From assembly GCA_963576735.1 (NCBI GenBank), contig OY755171.1:9362001-9426000 (forward strand): a stretch of DNA of 64,000 bases. Direction: 5' to 3'. The notes under the pieces are model-generated. The model was not told where the DNA came from, did no database searches, and was given only the letters and a program-made list of their open reading frames with translations. This DNA is from Bedellia somnulentella (lineage: Eukaryota > Arthropoda > Insecta > Lepidoptera > Bedelliidae). Positions 10,894 to 21,847 of this stretch are shown here, piece by piece (the stretch's first letter is position 1; each line of letters starts with the position of its first letter). The position numbers and the translations under genes were made by a program.

Positions 10894-13202
10894 TTATAGC
10901 GGAGACGTCGTATTGGCAGCGAGTTTGATTTCGTCATAGTGATGACGGACGTGCTTGCGTCCTATGAGAAGTATGACCGTATGATTGCCGCTCAGCTTAA
11001 TGATTTTGTACGGGCCTTTCCATACTGGTAATAATCCCTTATTTTGCTTATGATGACATCGGACATACACTGTATCACCAACATTATATGTAATTGGCTT
11101 AGTGTGTGTATCATAGTATGTCTTAGATCTTTCTTTGGAAGATTGTATATTTTGTAAGGCTTTTTGGCGACTATAATAGAGTCTATGGTTGAGTGCACGA
11201 ATATAATCAGTATATGTGTTAATATCTAAGATATCTATGCTAGTAGGGATGTAAGGCTTAAACCCGAATAATAATTCTAAGGGTGAAAATCCTGTTGTAC
11301 TATGTATATTTGAGTTATAAGCTATCATAGCACTTGGGATGTAAAGGTCCCAAGTGTGTTGGATTTCACCAATATAAGATCTTAAATATTCTTTAAGGGT
11401 AGAATGACTTCGCTCTAGACTACCACACGTTTGTGGGTGATATGAACAAGCGAATATGTGTTTTATACAAAATAATTTCTCTAATTGCTTAAAAACATCG
11501 GAGGTAAAGTTTGTCCCTTGATCGGTTACGATAAGCTTAGGTATTCCTAAATGAGATATGTAGTTAACAAAGTTTTGAGCTGTTTCTTCAGCGAAACAAG
11601 TTTGCATAGGGTAGGCCTGAGAGTATTTAGTCAGGTCATCTTGTAGCGTAAGAATAAATTTATAGCTATTAGTGTGGGATTCTGGAAGTGGGCCGACGAG
11701 GTCGAGATAAACCTTTTCGTTAGGACGAGTAGCTGTAGAAGTAATTTTATCATAGGAGCTCGGTTTGTTAACCTAAGTGGCTTATTAATTTGACAGGAGC
11801 GGCAGTTTTTCACATAATCTGTTATATCCTGTCGCATGTTTTTCCACCAAAATTGCGATTTAATTCTGTCTAGCATTCGTGAGATGCCGGGATGGCCAGC
11901 TGAAGATGAATCAAGGTTATCTCTTAAGATTTGTTTTATTTCGTCGGGAGATGGATACTTTATAGAGTCGCGGTAAATATTGACTTTAATTCCGGAACCA
12001 TGGAAAAGGAACGCTATTATATTGTAAATTTTCGTGAACAGTAATTTATTAAAAGGATCTGAAAAGTCAGATATTGAAAACTCTTTTTCTTCTGAATAAT
12101 AGAACTTAATCATATCTCGGTAATCTCTAAGCATATTAAAAATATCTTTGTAACTCATTTCGTCGTAATGATTTACTCTAAGAAACAAATGCGTAAATAA
12201 ATGCCTATCATTAGAAGTCGAATAGTGAGTGTAAAGTTCGCGTTCAATATTTCGAATATCGGGCTGGCTATTAGAAAGGCTCAGTATATCGGAACAATAT
12301 GGAACAGACTCATCTAAATCGAACGATGCAGGATATACAATTAATTTGCATTTCGTCCTAAGAAGTGGTTCATTATGAATTTCAATCACCGTATCATAAG
12401 AAGATCCTGTCTTTTTATTCATTTGTAAGAACTGTTCATACGTTTCTGAAATAAAAGGCAAGTCATTGTTAGCTAAAGGTATCGGATCACGCGGCGAAGT
12501 AGGGTCAATGTTTTTGTTATCGTTATCTAGTATGTTCACGGGGAAACGAGATAAGGCGTCGGCATTGGCATTCAATTTGCCTTGTTTGTATACTATTTTA
12601 TAATCGTATTCTTCGAGTTTTAGGCGCCATCGGATCAGCCTAGAGCCTGGATCTTTCACATTAAATAACCAAACGAGAGGACGGTGATCAGTGACGATCT
12701 GAAAACTTCTACCATAAATGTAAGGACGGAAAGTTTTTACACCGAATAAGATGGCTAACAATTCCTTTTCGATGGTCGAATAGTTTCCCTCGGCTTTGTT
12801 AAGTGTTCGTGATGCATAGGGTATGGGTTTATCTTTTCCTATCTCGACCTGTGATAGAATGGTATCTACCGCATAATTAGAGGCGTCGGTGGTAAGGATG
12901 AATGGTTTATTGAAGTCAGGGTATTGTAGAAGAGGCGCGGTAGTTAATTTATGTTTAAGAGTATTGAACGATTTTTGTTGGTCGTGGCACCAAATAAATT
13001 TTGCATCCTTTTTTAAGAGTGAAGTTAACGGTTTCGTTAACTTGGAGAAGTTTTCTATGAATCGCCTATAGTAACCAACAAGGCCTAAGAAAGATTTTAT
13101 GTCTTTAGGATTTTTTGGTATGGGGAAGTCAGTGACGGCTTTTATTTTATCGGGATTGGGGGACACGTCTTTGTCAGTATTTACGTGTCCCAGATAGGCG
13201 AC
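10894..13202 (-). pseudogene. pol of element #1: late RT, RNase H, integrase
   Basis: Two frames on the minus strand (13166-11631 and 11607-10894) cover the RT thumb and connection (SFLGLVGYYRRFIENFSKL), RNase H (TTDASNYAV, TDHRPLVWL) and the integrase zinc-binding region (HPGISRMLDRI, then CRSCQINKP). The second frame holds the end of the integrase core (SYHPQTCGSLERSHSTLKEY) and a GPY/F-type tail (WKGPYKIIKL). A frameshift around 11600-11760 separates them, inside the integrase catalytic core. The upstream RT part continues at 13687, past an inserted LINE fragment. Confidence 0.8.
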
Positions 13203-13686
13203 TCAAAATGCTTGACTATATGTCGCAGGAATTCCTATGATATGGCCGTTAAACTGTATAATGCCATAAGTGACGATTTGAAACAGATGAATCTAATAAA
13301 ATTCAAAACAAAACTGTTTAATTATCTTGTAACAAATTGCTTTTATAATGTGAATGATTTTTTCAACATATGTGACATTTAAAAATTATATTTGACATGA
13401 TATATTTTTAATGTGTAATTATTTCCTTAATTTTAATTTCTTATTGTGTGTGTTTTTATTTTAATTGTAATGTAATTATTATTTTTTCTTTTTTTGACAT
13501 TTTAAATAACATTGATATTGTAATATAGTATGAATTTTTGGATTGACTAGATAGGACTATTAGGACATGAATATTTACACGCTTAATGGCAGAACAAGCT
13601 CAGGACATAATTTTAAATAAGAACTTGTTAAAACTCTTGTTTTCGTAAATAAAGCATTTTTATTTTTTTTATTTTATTTATTTTTA
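13203..13686 (+). mobile_element. 5'-truncated LINE inserted in pol of element #1
   Basis: Plus-strand insert of about 484 bp. It encodes the end of an ORF2 (SYDMAVKLYNAISDDLKQMN, then KFKTKLFNYLVTNCFYNV), followed by a 3' UTR with aataaagc and an A/T-rich tail. The pol codons on either side (ending 13202, resuming 13687) join in frame, which fixes the insertion point. No convincing target duplication was found. Confidence 0.75.
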
Positions 13687-14364
13687 TTCGCGCCTTAGAA
13701 ATTCGCACTTGGCGGGCTGTAGTTTTGAATTGAATTGCCGGAACCGGTCAAAAACGAGTCTTATCTATATGCGAAGGGAGATCATGGGAATAGAGGATAC
13801 AATCATCTAAATATATATAGCAATGGAGGCCCTGAAGGCCTGAAAGGACGGTGTTCATCAATTGTTGAAAAGTTGATGGCGCATTCTTTAAGCCAAAGGG
13901 CATTCTTATAAATTCATAATGTCCCGACGTTCCATTCGTGATAACAGTGAAACCTGTCTTGGGGGCATCTTCTTTTTTGAGATTGCATTGCCAAAATCCG
14001 GATACTAAGTCCAGGGTTGAGAAGTATTTGGAGTGTCCTAGCTGGTCCAATATGTCCGTGATCAACGGAAGTGGGTAAATTTCAGTCACAGTAATATCAT
14101 TCAACTTCCTATAATCAATCACTATTCTCCATTTCTGTTTTCCGGAAGAGTCTTTTTTTCGGTACAACCCATACAGGGGCACTCCATGGGGAAATAGATG
14201 GACGGATAATGTTTTGTTCTAACATGCTCTTAATTTGTATCTCAACCTCTTTTTTGTGACACTCGGGAAAACGATACGACTTTACATGAATTGGGGCAGC
14301 ATCTTTCGTATTTATGGAATGCTCTAAGGCATTAGTACATGTCAATGGCTCCCCTTCTAAATAT
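13687..14364 (-). pseudogene. pol of element #1: reverse transcriptase core
   Basis: RT palm motifs are visible on the minus strand: SPWSAPVWVVPKK, WRIVIDYRKLNDIT, FSTLDLVSGFWQ, MPFGLKNAPSTFQ and YLDDCILYSHD (the YxDD catalytic box). A one-base frameshift near 14155 separates the first motif from the rest. Another occurs after DKTRF near 13748. Both ends are bounded by LINE insertions. Confidence 0.8.
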
Positions 14365-15243
14365 TTATTTATTTATTTATTTATTTATTTATGTACAAGT
14401 ACAGCCATTACAGCTTGCAGCCAATGCGACAATACTTAAATATTCTTATTACTAACACAAACAGTGACACTAAATATTAGAAAAAATGACTACAAATGTA
14501 AGTAAAGGATAGAATTAAAAAAACACTAATAAAATCAATAAAAAAATAAACAACTCTAAATTATATAAAAAAGTAACAAGGTATAAACTCCAACCTACAA
14601 TATACAAATTAACAATAACATAACAGTTTAAGGACAGCTCTCTCAAGTTCAACCATGGGGCAAACCAGGATATCTACCTCCTCCGACACCCTGTTAAGTA
14701 GCCGAATCCCTCTCACTATTGGCGAGTTGTGTAGCAGCGCGGTGCGCGCTCGCGGCTCCACGAACATGCGCGCGCGGCGCCGGCGGCTGCGCGACATGTC
14801 GGGGACCACGAGGCTGAGCGCGCCCAGCACGCGCCCGTTGCACTCCAAACCTCGAAACACTTTGGTCAGGTACAGGACTAGGGTCTTATCTCTCCTTACC
14901 TCAAGTTTATTGTACCCAACCATACCCAGCACAAACAGTGTTGGGTACATGAGTGGGTACAGTGGGTATACACCGTACAACTTAAGGTAAAGAAAACGGG
15001 TAAATTTGTTCTGCATGCGTTCTAGCATTAGTTTGTATTTCTCCTCATGGGGACTCCAAACTATCGCATTGCATTCCAATTTGCTCCTGACCAAGGCATT
15101 ATACAGTGTCCTAATAGCTAGCGGATTGGTGAACGCCTGACATCTTCGCAGAATGAAACCGAGTCTCTGAAAGGCCTGTTTGCACACCACAGTGATGTGA
15201 TGGCGAAACGTGAGGTCGGCTTTGAAGTGTACTCCAAAGTGTA
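14365..15243 (-). mobile_element. 5'-truncated Jockey-type LINE inserted in pol of element #1
   Basis: The minus-strand frame 15274-14609 reads the late RT and C-terminal domain of a non-LTR retrotransposon (LGFILRRCQAFTNPLAIRTL, ALVRSKLECNAIVWSP, MQNKFTRFLYLKLYGVYP). It ends with an A-rich tail of (AAAT)n repeats at about 14361-14392. The pol sequence of element #1 resumes on both sides. Flanking 'taaatat/taaaatat' may be a diverged target duplication. Confidence 0.8.
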
Positions 15244-16430
15244 ATAAAATATGTCGGTGTACTGGGAACAGCACTCTAGGAGGAATTTAGTCTCTTCGTC
15301 GTTTAAATGAGACGTTCGAATGGTGTCTAATACCTTTCGTGACCTATCATATGATGCGGGTTGGATATTATAAATGTTTTCAGAAGTACTGGTTTGAGAT
15401 ATGATTTTACTATCAAAAAGAGTTAGATGCACCACAGTTTAAAATAGAAACATTTACTCGCCGATTCGGCTTAATGGAGACGATGGAGTTAGCCACATAG
15501 ACGCCTTGTGAAATTTGGTGATCCAGAACCAAGCCCTCCGATGTGATCTCGACTTCAGAGCTAGGGGGAATAATATAAGACGGTTGATTAAAAATAATTG
15601 GATAAGAATTGCCTTCGATGAAAAGAGCGTTTTTAGAATATTGAATGTCAGCGTTTACCTTTTTTAGGAAATCGCTTCCCAATATACCATCGTAATTAAG
15701 ATGAACATCATCTGAAATGACATGAAACTTATACTTAAACATAGTTGATTCTAAGGAGGTATCTGTACGAGAACATTTGAATGAGAAAAAAAAAGATCCT
15801 ATTGTTTTGCAAAAAGAATTGTTGTTGTTCAGTCCTTTCAAATTTATTATATCATTTAAAAGAGGGGGTTTGGTTATGAAGTTTTTTAATTTGACTATAC
15901 TGACACTAGAGCCGGTATCAATTAAAAAACAGAGCGGTTTCTTAGCAAGGTCAGAATATAAGTAAATATGGGGTAGAGATATTTTATTATAGGATGAACT
16001 TATCTCGTAAATTGGAACAGGAACTTGACACTTGTCGTTCTTATTATTTGTGCTGTCTACACACTTTTCGGGTGTATTGTGATTTAATTTATCAAAACAA
16101 TAGCTCATTGAAACAGAGGTCCTTGAAGGGAAGTATGGAGGCTTAGAAGTAGAACTCAACGAAACAGAGGTTCCCGAAGGAATGTGTTGAGGTTTTGAAA
16201 TATCATTCAACAAAACAGCGGTTCCCGAAGGAATGTGTTGAGGTTTTGGATTATCACTCAACGAAACAGAGGTTCCCGAAGGAATGTGTTGAGGTTTTGG
16301 ATTATCACTCAACGAAACAGAGGTTCCCGAAGGAATGTGTTGAGGTTTTGAATTATCACTCAACGAAACAGCGGTTCCCGAAGGAATGTATTGAGGATTT
16401 GAATTAATGTTTTTGTTACACCCAAAATTG
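15244..16430 (-). pseudogene. Protease region of element #1 with 17-residue tandem repeats
   Basis: Minus-strand frame 16363-15413 holds about five copies of a 17-residue unit (SDNPKPQHIPSGTSVSL type) at about 16130-16420. These are followed by an aspartic protease with the active site LIDTGSSVSIV and the later GILGSDFL motif. A second frame (15435 to about 15244) continues toward the RT with HLNDEETKFLLECCSQYTD. In element #2 the analogous tandem repeats lie after the protease rather than before it. The frame breaks near 15413-15435. Confidence 0.75.
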
Positions 16431-16521
16431 TTTGAAGATTGAGTGTTATTGACACGCTTGGCCTTAGTAGTTATGCCTTTGAAACGGGGGCTACGTCGGC
16501 ACGGAACTGTAGCCCGATTAT

Positions 16522-17474
16522 TCAGTTTAAATGAGGTTGAGTGAGGAATGAGTTCTCAAATGTGGTTTCATCAGCGGGAGTTGGCGATGGCGCGCCGGAC
16601 TGTGGCGCGTATAAAATATGATGTGCCGCCTGATTATTATTGCCTCTATATTTCTCATTATTATATTTCCTTTTACGGCATTGCGAAATATCATGGCCGG
16701 GAGATTTGCAATACCTGCAGAAAACGTGTGATTTCGTTTGTTGTGAAGCGGATGGCTGAGAAACAGTAAATATACGTGGTTGTAATACACGTTTTTGCCT
16801 ACTAAAACATTCGGTTTCGGAATGCCCAGGTTTTCCACAGGTTTTGCAGTTTACTTTGATGGAAGCAGTTTTATATAAAAGATTTTGAATTTTTTCTTCC
16901 TCAATGGCTATATTAATAGCATAATTTAAATTTTTTGGGTCTCTACATCGGACGTTATTAACAAGTCTTGGATGTAACCCTAAACAAAAAGTATAGAGCG
17001 CTAAGTCTTCCGTCATCGCTATGCGGCCGGGTAAATCCTTTTTAACGAATCCGAATTATGTACTTCAGACTGTAAATCCGTAAGGCAACTCTCTATTCTC
17101 AAACCGAATTCAGAAACAGTCTCATTTGGCTGTTGTCTACATGTTTGTAGGTCGAGTAGTAAATGATTGTAATTTTTTCTCTCACCGAAATTTTGTTTGA
17201 GAAAGGTCTTAAGAGATTCGAAATTATCAAATATTTTATTCGAACATGCTACTTGCGCTTTTCCTTCTAAACGGGCTATTATATATTTAAATAGAAGGGT
17301 CTTTTGAGTCGCTGATTCTAGATCCAATGCGTTTTGACAGTTTGTCAGAAACGCGGTGAGTGTTTCTCTGTCTCCTCTATACGGGTTAATAAAATAGCAT
17401 AACACTCCAATGGGAAATGGTTCAGTGTTTGCCGTTTCGACCAATTTTTGATTATCCATTTTGCTTACAGACAT
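16522..17474 (-). pseudogene. gag of element #1 (one frameshift)
   Basis: The capsid-like N-terminal half is in frame 17474-17019 (INPYRGDRETLTAFLTNCQN). The C-terminal half in frame 17016-16522 has two CCHC zinc knuckles (CKTCGKPGHSETEC and CRYCKSPGHDISQC). A one-base shift near 17035 separates them. The layout parallels gag of element #2 (25923-27062), which has the same capsid-like segment order. Confidence 0.8.
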
Positions 17475-17533
17475 AATTATTATATTAAATATAGAAAAAT
17501 ACTATTATTATGTCGGTAATGTATGATGTGCCT

Positions 17534-18357
17534 GGAGGGCAATTCTCGCAAGTTCGATATCATTACTATCATAGAAATTATATCAAGTGTTCAATGTCGT
17601 GTGCAAAATATCAAAAAGTGAAATATATTTCTATTGATAGATTGAAACTATATTCTCGCAAACGTTAGTAATTTTTCCTTAGACATTAAAGAACGAAGAC
17701 CGAAATCAATGATCCAAGCGAATGAATTGAATGAAAGGTCAGTTTAACTGTCATCTTAGATATGAAAAGGTCTTCATATCTGTCAATATTTTTACTCGAC
17801 ATTGGCGAAATAATTGTGGCAAACACGATTGAAGCCACCTAAATAAAAACTGAATATTGAATCTGTCAATATTTACATATGTTTTGGTTTGTTTAAATTT
17901 TCCTTGCCGGTAACTAGCAAAGTCTGAATACCCAAATGGACCATCCGACAACCGAATTTAGTTTTGGAAATTTTATAATGGAAAAAATATATTTTTTATA
18001 ATTTAATAATATAATTAACGTTGATCCAAGTAGATATTATTTACAACTTCTAAGACTATTTGATCTATGATCCATTTAATATATTTACCTACATTTTAAT
18101 TTTCTATCTATATTCAAACAAAATTTGAAAACTAAATGGCTACCGTTCGCACGACATCTTCAAATATCATCATATCATCTGATCGTGACCACACGATATC
18201 ATCCTTTGATATATATCATCTTATCGGCTGGTTTTCAGTAGAAAAATATCGATCGGATGGAGTGAGAATAGCTCAAGTCAAATATCGATCGTAAAATATC
18301 ACAAAAGTGATAAATATTGAAAATGATATAATATCTACCGTGTGAGAATGGCCCTCC
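17534..18357. mobile_element. TIR element (MITE-like) in the leader of element #1
   Basis: The ends are imperfect inverted repeats: ggagggcaattctcgc at 17534 and gtgagaatggccctcc ending 18357. The inside is AT-rich with many 'atatcgatcg/atatcatc' motifs and no transposase. No clear target duplication was seen, so the boundaries are tentative. Confidence 0.45.
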
Positions 18358-18822
18358 TGAACTACCGAGAAAAAAATATAGAAATAAGAATAAAAATGGC
18401 GATAACAGAAAATAATAATGTAAGACTCACAAAAGTGTCAGGATCAGAAGAACTCTTAACATGTCTTGTATTGTATAGTCTTGAAATTGATGTAGTTATA
18501 GTAGCACGAAGATAGTAGCACGGCGATGGTGATCGCGTCGGCAGCGACGAGACGGCGGCGATTACGAAGTAGTGACACGGTGTAGTGGCACGAAGGTAGT
18601 GGCACGACGATGGTGATTGCGTCGGCAGCGAGGGGACGGCGATTACCATGTAGTGACACGGTAATAGTAGAAAAGAGACACCTCGTAATTTATTCTGGAG
18701 CTTGTCGAGGCGCAGTCTGACAGTTGGCACAAAAAGTCGCCCCGGAGATTGGACGGCGGCGGTAGACAGAGATAACAAAACTTGATGGTTTTTTTGTGAC
18801 CCGATAGGAAGTCCAGCGGTGC
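18358..18822 (-). other. 5' leader of element #1 with tandem duplication
   Basis: Noncoding leader between the LTR/PBS (28664-28974) and gag. About 18505-18666 contains two imperfect copies of a unit of roughly 80 bp sharing 'gatggtgat.gcgtcggcag' and 'gtagtgacacgg'. Element #2 is inserted at the far end of this leader (target duplication gtgc, 18819-18822). Frames here look like shadows of GC-rich repeats. Confidence 0.55.
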
Positions 18823-19469
18823 TGTTATGTCCTGGTCAGGTTGCAAATCAAACAATCGATGAAATAATATAACTTTATTTCTATGCTAATCTAGCTTACG
18901 ATTATTTTGTTTACAATGAGCAAAGTATTCGGAGAAGGCGTGATACACCAAGTGGTCGGATAGGAGGTCGGTTAGGAGGAGTTCTCGTGAGGTCGAGAGT
19001 CGATGAAGAAATGAATAAATGTTCCTGGATGTTCGGATATTTATACAGATAAGTAAACAACTTTTGGGGACGCGGAGCGACTCAAGTGTTCTACGAAAAT
19101 GGATGGGAAAAATATCAAAGGGTACAGTTGAGGATTGATAATGTATACATTATGAGACATCTGCGTCGTCTTGATAGGCAGATGTTGATATGAATGATAA
19201 ACAAGTGCCGACTAATGAAAGATTTGGGTTTGTTATGGTCGGCAACTTCCAATAAGTATTTCGTGGGAGTTTACTTAAAGAATCATAAGTATGTCAACGC
19301 AGTGCAACTTATGATAAAGGGAATCAGTTAAAAGGTCTCGAGAGTTTCAAGTGAAATGGTTTCTAAGTAAGTTAATACATTAGGGCAAAGCAATAAATGT
19401 GAAGTGGAAGTACATTAGGGTGTGGGAATAGTTACGTGGGAATAGGAGTAATGGTTAGGGTACATAACA
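18823..19469 (-). repeat. 3' LTR of element #2
   Basis: 647 bp, tgttatgtcc...acataaca, matching 28017-28663 along its length. Bordered internally by the polypurine tract at about 19470-19482. Confidence 0.93.
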
Positions 19470-19975
19470 CCTCCCCGTTTAAAGTAAACAATGAGGGATG
19501 AATTGTTTACTATACAATTTGCTGAAGTTATACAATGCAAATGCTGCTAAATTTATAAAGATTATTTGAAATTGAACAATACAAGGCAAACAATTCTTAT
19601 TATAATAAAATTATTGAGGTAAGATTACATTATATTTTTTTTTTTTTATATTGTCATTATATGCTTAATTGTTAACGTTACATAATTACTAATGCTCTTA
19701 TTTTTAATTCTATAAACTTTCTAATGCTACGAAATCTGATGCTACAACTAACTAATGCTACGACATTTCTAACGCTACAGCTTGCTACTGCTACGAATTT
19801 CCTAATGTTACAAAATTATTAATGCTACGATTTTCTTAATGCTACAAAAGTGATTTAGAAAATTTTATAATTATTTTATTAAAATTAACATTACATTGTC
19901 CTTTATTTTGATATACTATTGTATACAATTCAAAATGTTTTAATAGTTTTAACATTTGTCATTAAATTTGTTACA
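19470..19975 (-). other. env-to-LTR noncoding segment of element #2
   Basis: AT-rich sequence between the env stop and the polypurine tract. It contains a diverged tandem motif resembling 'aatgctacga' several times at about 19685-19850. No gene is seen. Confidence 0.6.
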
Positions 19976-21847
19976 TTAATTGTCCAAATTATAGCTATAC
20001 TTTGTTTTCATATCTGGTGACTTTGCACGTAAAGGTTGTCGGACTTCTATGTCTTCTAAATTTTCCATAACTCTCATATGAACAGTAGGTTCAATTGTCT
20101 TTTTAGTATTACATTGATTATAAATTTGAATACAACAATTCTTATTATTGGGATCATTCCCGTCATTAAAACAGTTTAATAGTCTGAAAAGTCTATACAA
20201 TTTGCAAAATTTAAACATTATATAGAGTAGAACAATAAAACATAAGGCATACACTAGCCATGATATATGTTGCTTTGGTATAAACATGTTATTAGAGTCA
20301 GAATCGATTTGCTTTTCTAAATTCTTTAATTTAATAGATGCTAAGTTGAGGTCATCTAATTGTACATTGTTCAATTGTAAAGGTATTAAACTATCTTTTG
20401 TTTTATTAACTTGGTTTTTATTACAACAATCATCTTGTGTTAAATCAAACGATATTGCTGGTGCTGACCAATTAGTTGCTAAGTTATCGGTAGCTATCAA
20501 TTGAATAAGATTTGCATATGCTTTACAGTTGGGATCAAGTTGAATGATTCCTGTATTTACTAATTCGTATTCCTTTATTTCCTTTTGAGATGAGCAATCT
20601 ACCGTTAATTTAGTTGGTTTAGAGTAAATATATATCCATTTATTATTTAAAAGTTTTTGCCAAATTTCAAAGTTTCCATATAGTAATTTCGTATGGCAGT
20701 CTGAAGGTAAAGTTCTAACAACTTTAGTTAAGAGTTGAGTTTCACATGATGGGTTTGATATAGTAGAATATTCATTTAAATTACTGCAAATGAAATGTTC
20801 TGGGGATAAATTTTTACAATCATTTAAGTCATCAAATTGTACGTATGATTGTCTGTTAGTAGTCATACCAAGAAATTTTCTGTTTGGCTGAACTAATGCA
20901 AAGACTTCATTATCATTAATATGAGGAGTTGGTAGAGGTAGAACATGGAATAGTTCGAATTCGTTTAAACTTACTAATGGTATATTTAAAATGAAAACTA
21001 ATTTGAAGTTAATGTAAAATACATTGAGAGTAGATATGTCGATGAGAAGATGGATATCTTCCATAGTTATTTGTAAAGGGAGTTCTTTATTTTGTTTGAG
21101 ATAATGTCTATTATTAGACAGTTCATTAAAAACTTGAGAAGGGGTTATTATATATGGATGTAAAACATTTTGTTTTGCGAAGAGAATTGAATTTAAGAGT
21201 AAGGTTAAGTCATCGAAAACTTCTTCACTAACGCTGTTTAAAATTGAAAACTGAGTATTAAGAGTAGATTTAGCTTCAATCATGGATAAGTCAGTATTAG
21301 TACCATTCATGAAATTATCAAGCTTCTGAAAGTTTTTTATTATGACCTGTTCGTTTTGGTTAAGTTTCTTAATCGTAGAATTAAAGTTTTGTATAGCTGA
21401 TTGCGTGACTTGTACTTGATTTTTTAAAAGACTATAAATTTCCTTATCGTCTGTTATAGCTTTGTTAATTGCGCTATCATAATAAAGTGCGTCGTTGGCA
21501 TCCATAGTTCCGAATATTGTTTTTAAGACTGAACCGATGCCATCGAACCATCCTCGTTTAGTTCTTTTGGCGCTTGTTAAGTGAGCTAAAGATGAATATA
21601 GAGATTCAATTTTTTCTATCTGTTTCTTTAATGGATCGAGTCTGCTCTTACATTTAATAGGGATTTGCTCTAACTTGTGACATTTATCAATTGTAGTATG
21701 ATAGTTTTCCTGTAAAAATATAATAGATTTCGGTATAGCTGAAAAGTCCTTAAAAGTTACGAGTTTCCAGTAATCGACTAATGTTTTCAGTGTTCCTATA
21801 CGATCGAAGTAAAGTCCGGCGCCTTTGTCAATAGGCGTAATCTTCAT
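19976..21847 (-). CDS. env: env (F-type fusion glycoprotein) of element #2
   Basis: 623 codons, open throughout. The protein resembles the baculovirus-F-like envelope of errantiviruses, which sits in the membrane and is thought to allow particle transfer between cells. A furin-type site RTKR precedes the fusion-peptide-like stretch GWFDGIGSVLKTIFGTM at about residue 100. A long ectodomain follows, with paired Cys residues and NxS/T sites. One membrane anchor (WLVYALCFIVLLYIMF) near the C-terminus is followed by a cytoplasmic tail of about 80 residues. The ATG overlaps the pol stop as ATGA. A splice acceptor (ttcctatttcag, ending 21873) lies just upstream, so a spliced message probably adds a leader or signal peptide. 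No signal peptide is evident in the open frame itself. Activity is not shown. Confidence 0.88.
   Translation of the reverse strand: MKITPIDKGAGLYFDRIGTLKTLVDYWKLVTFKDFSAIPKSIIFLQENYHTTIDKCHKLEQIPIKCKSRLDPLKKQIEKIESLYSSLAHLTSAKRTKRGWFDGIGSVLKTIFGTMDANDALYYDSAINKAITDDKEIYSLLKNQVQVTQSAIQNFNSTIKKLNQNEQVIIKNFQKLDNFMNGTNTDLSMIEAKSTLNTQFSILNSVSEEVFDDLTLLLNSILFAKQNVLHPYIITPSQVFNELSNNRHYLKQNKELPLQITMEDIHLLIDISTLNVFYINFKLVFILNIPLVSLNEFELFHVLPLPTPHINDNEVFALVQPNRKFLGMTTNRQSYVQFDDLNDCKNLSPEHFICSNLNEYSTISNPSCETQLLTKVVRTLPSDCHTKLLYGNFEIWQKLLNNKWIYIYSKPTKLTVDCSSQKEIKEYELVNTGIIQLDPNCKAYANLIQLIATDNLATNWSAPAISFDLTQDDCCNKNQVNKTKDSLIPLQLNNVQLDDLNLASIKLKNLEKQIDSDSNNMFIPKQHISWLVYALCFIVLLYIMFKFCKLYRLFRLLNCFNDGNDPNNKNCCIQIYNQCNTKKTIEPTVHMRVMENLEDIEVRQPLRAKSPDMKTKYSYNLDN

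Noticed and set aside
16195..16407. Plus-strand frame with a repeating KQRFPKECVEVL motif
   Set aside because: It is the antisense shadow of the 51-bp tandem repeat in the protease region of element #1.
16130..16420. Possible CRISPR-like array (51-bp periodic units)
   Set aside because: The units are contiguous coding repeats without spacers, inside a retroelement frame of a eukaryote.
18362..18855. Several overlapping minus-strand frames
   Set aside because: They come from the GC-rich tandem duplication in the leader of element #1 and run into the LTR of element #2.
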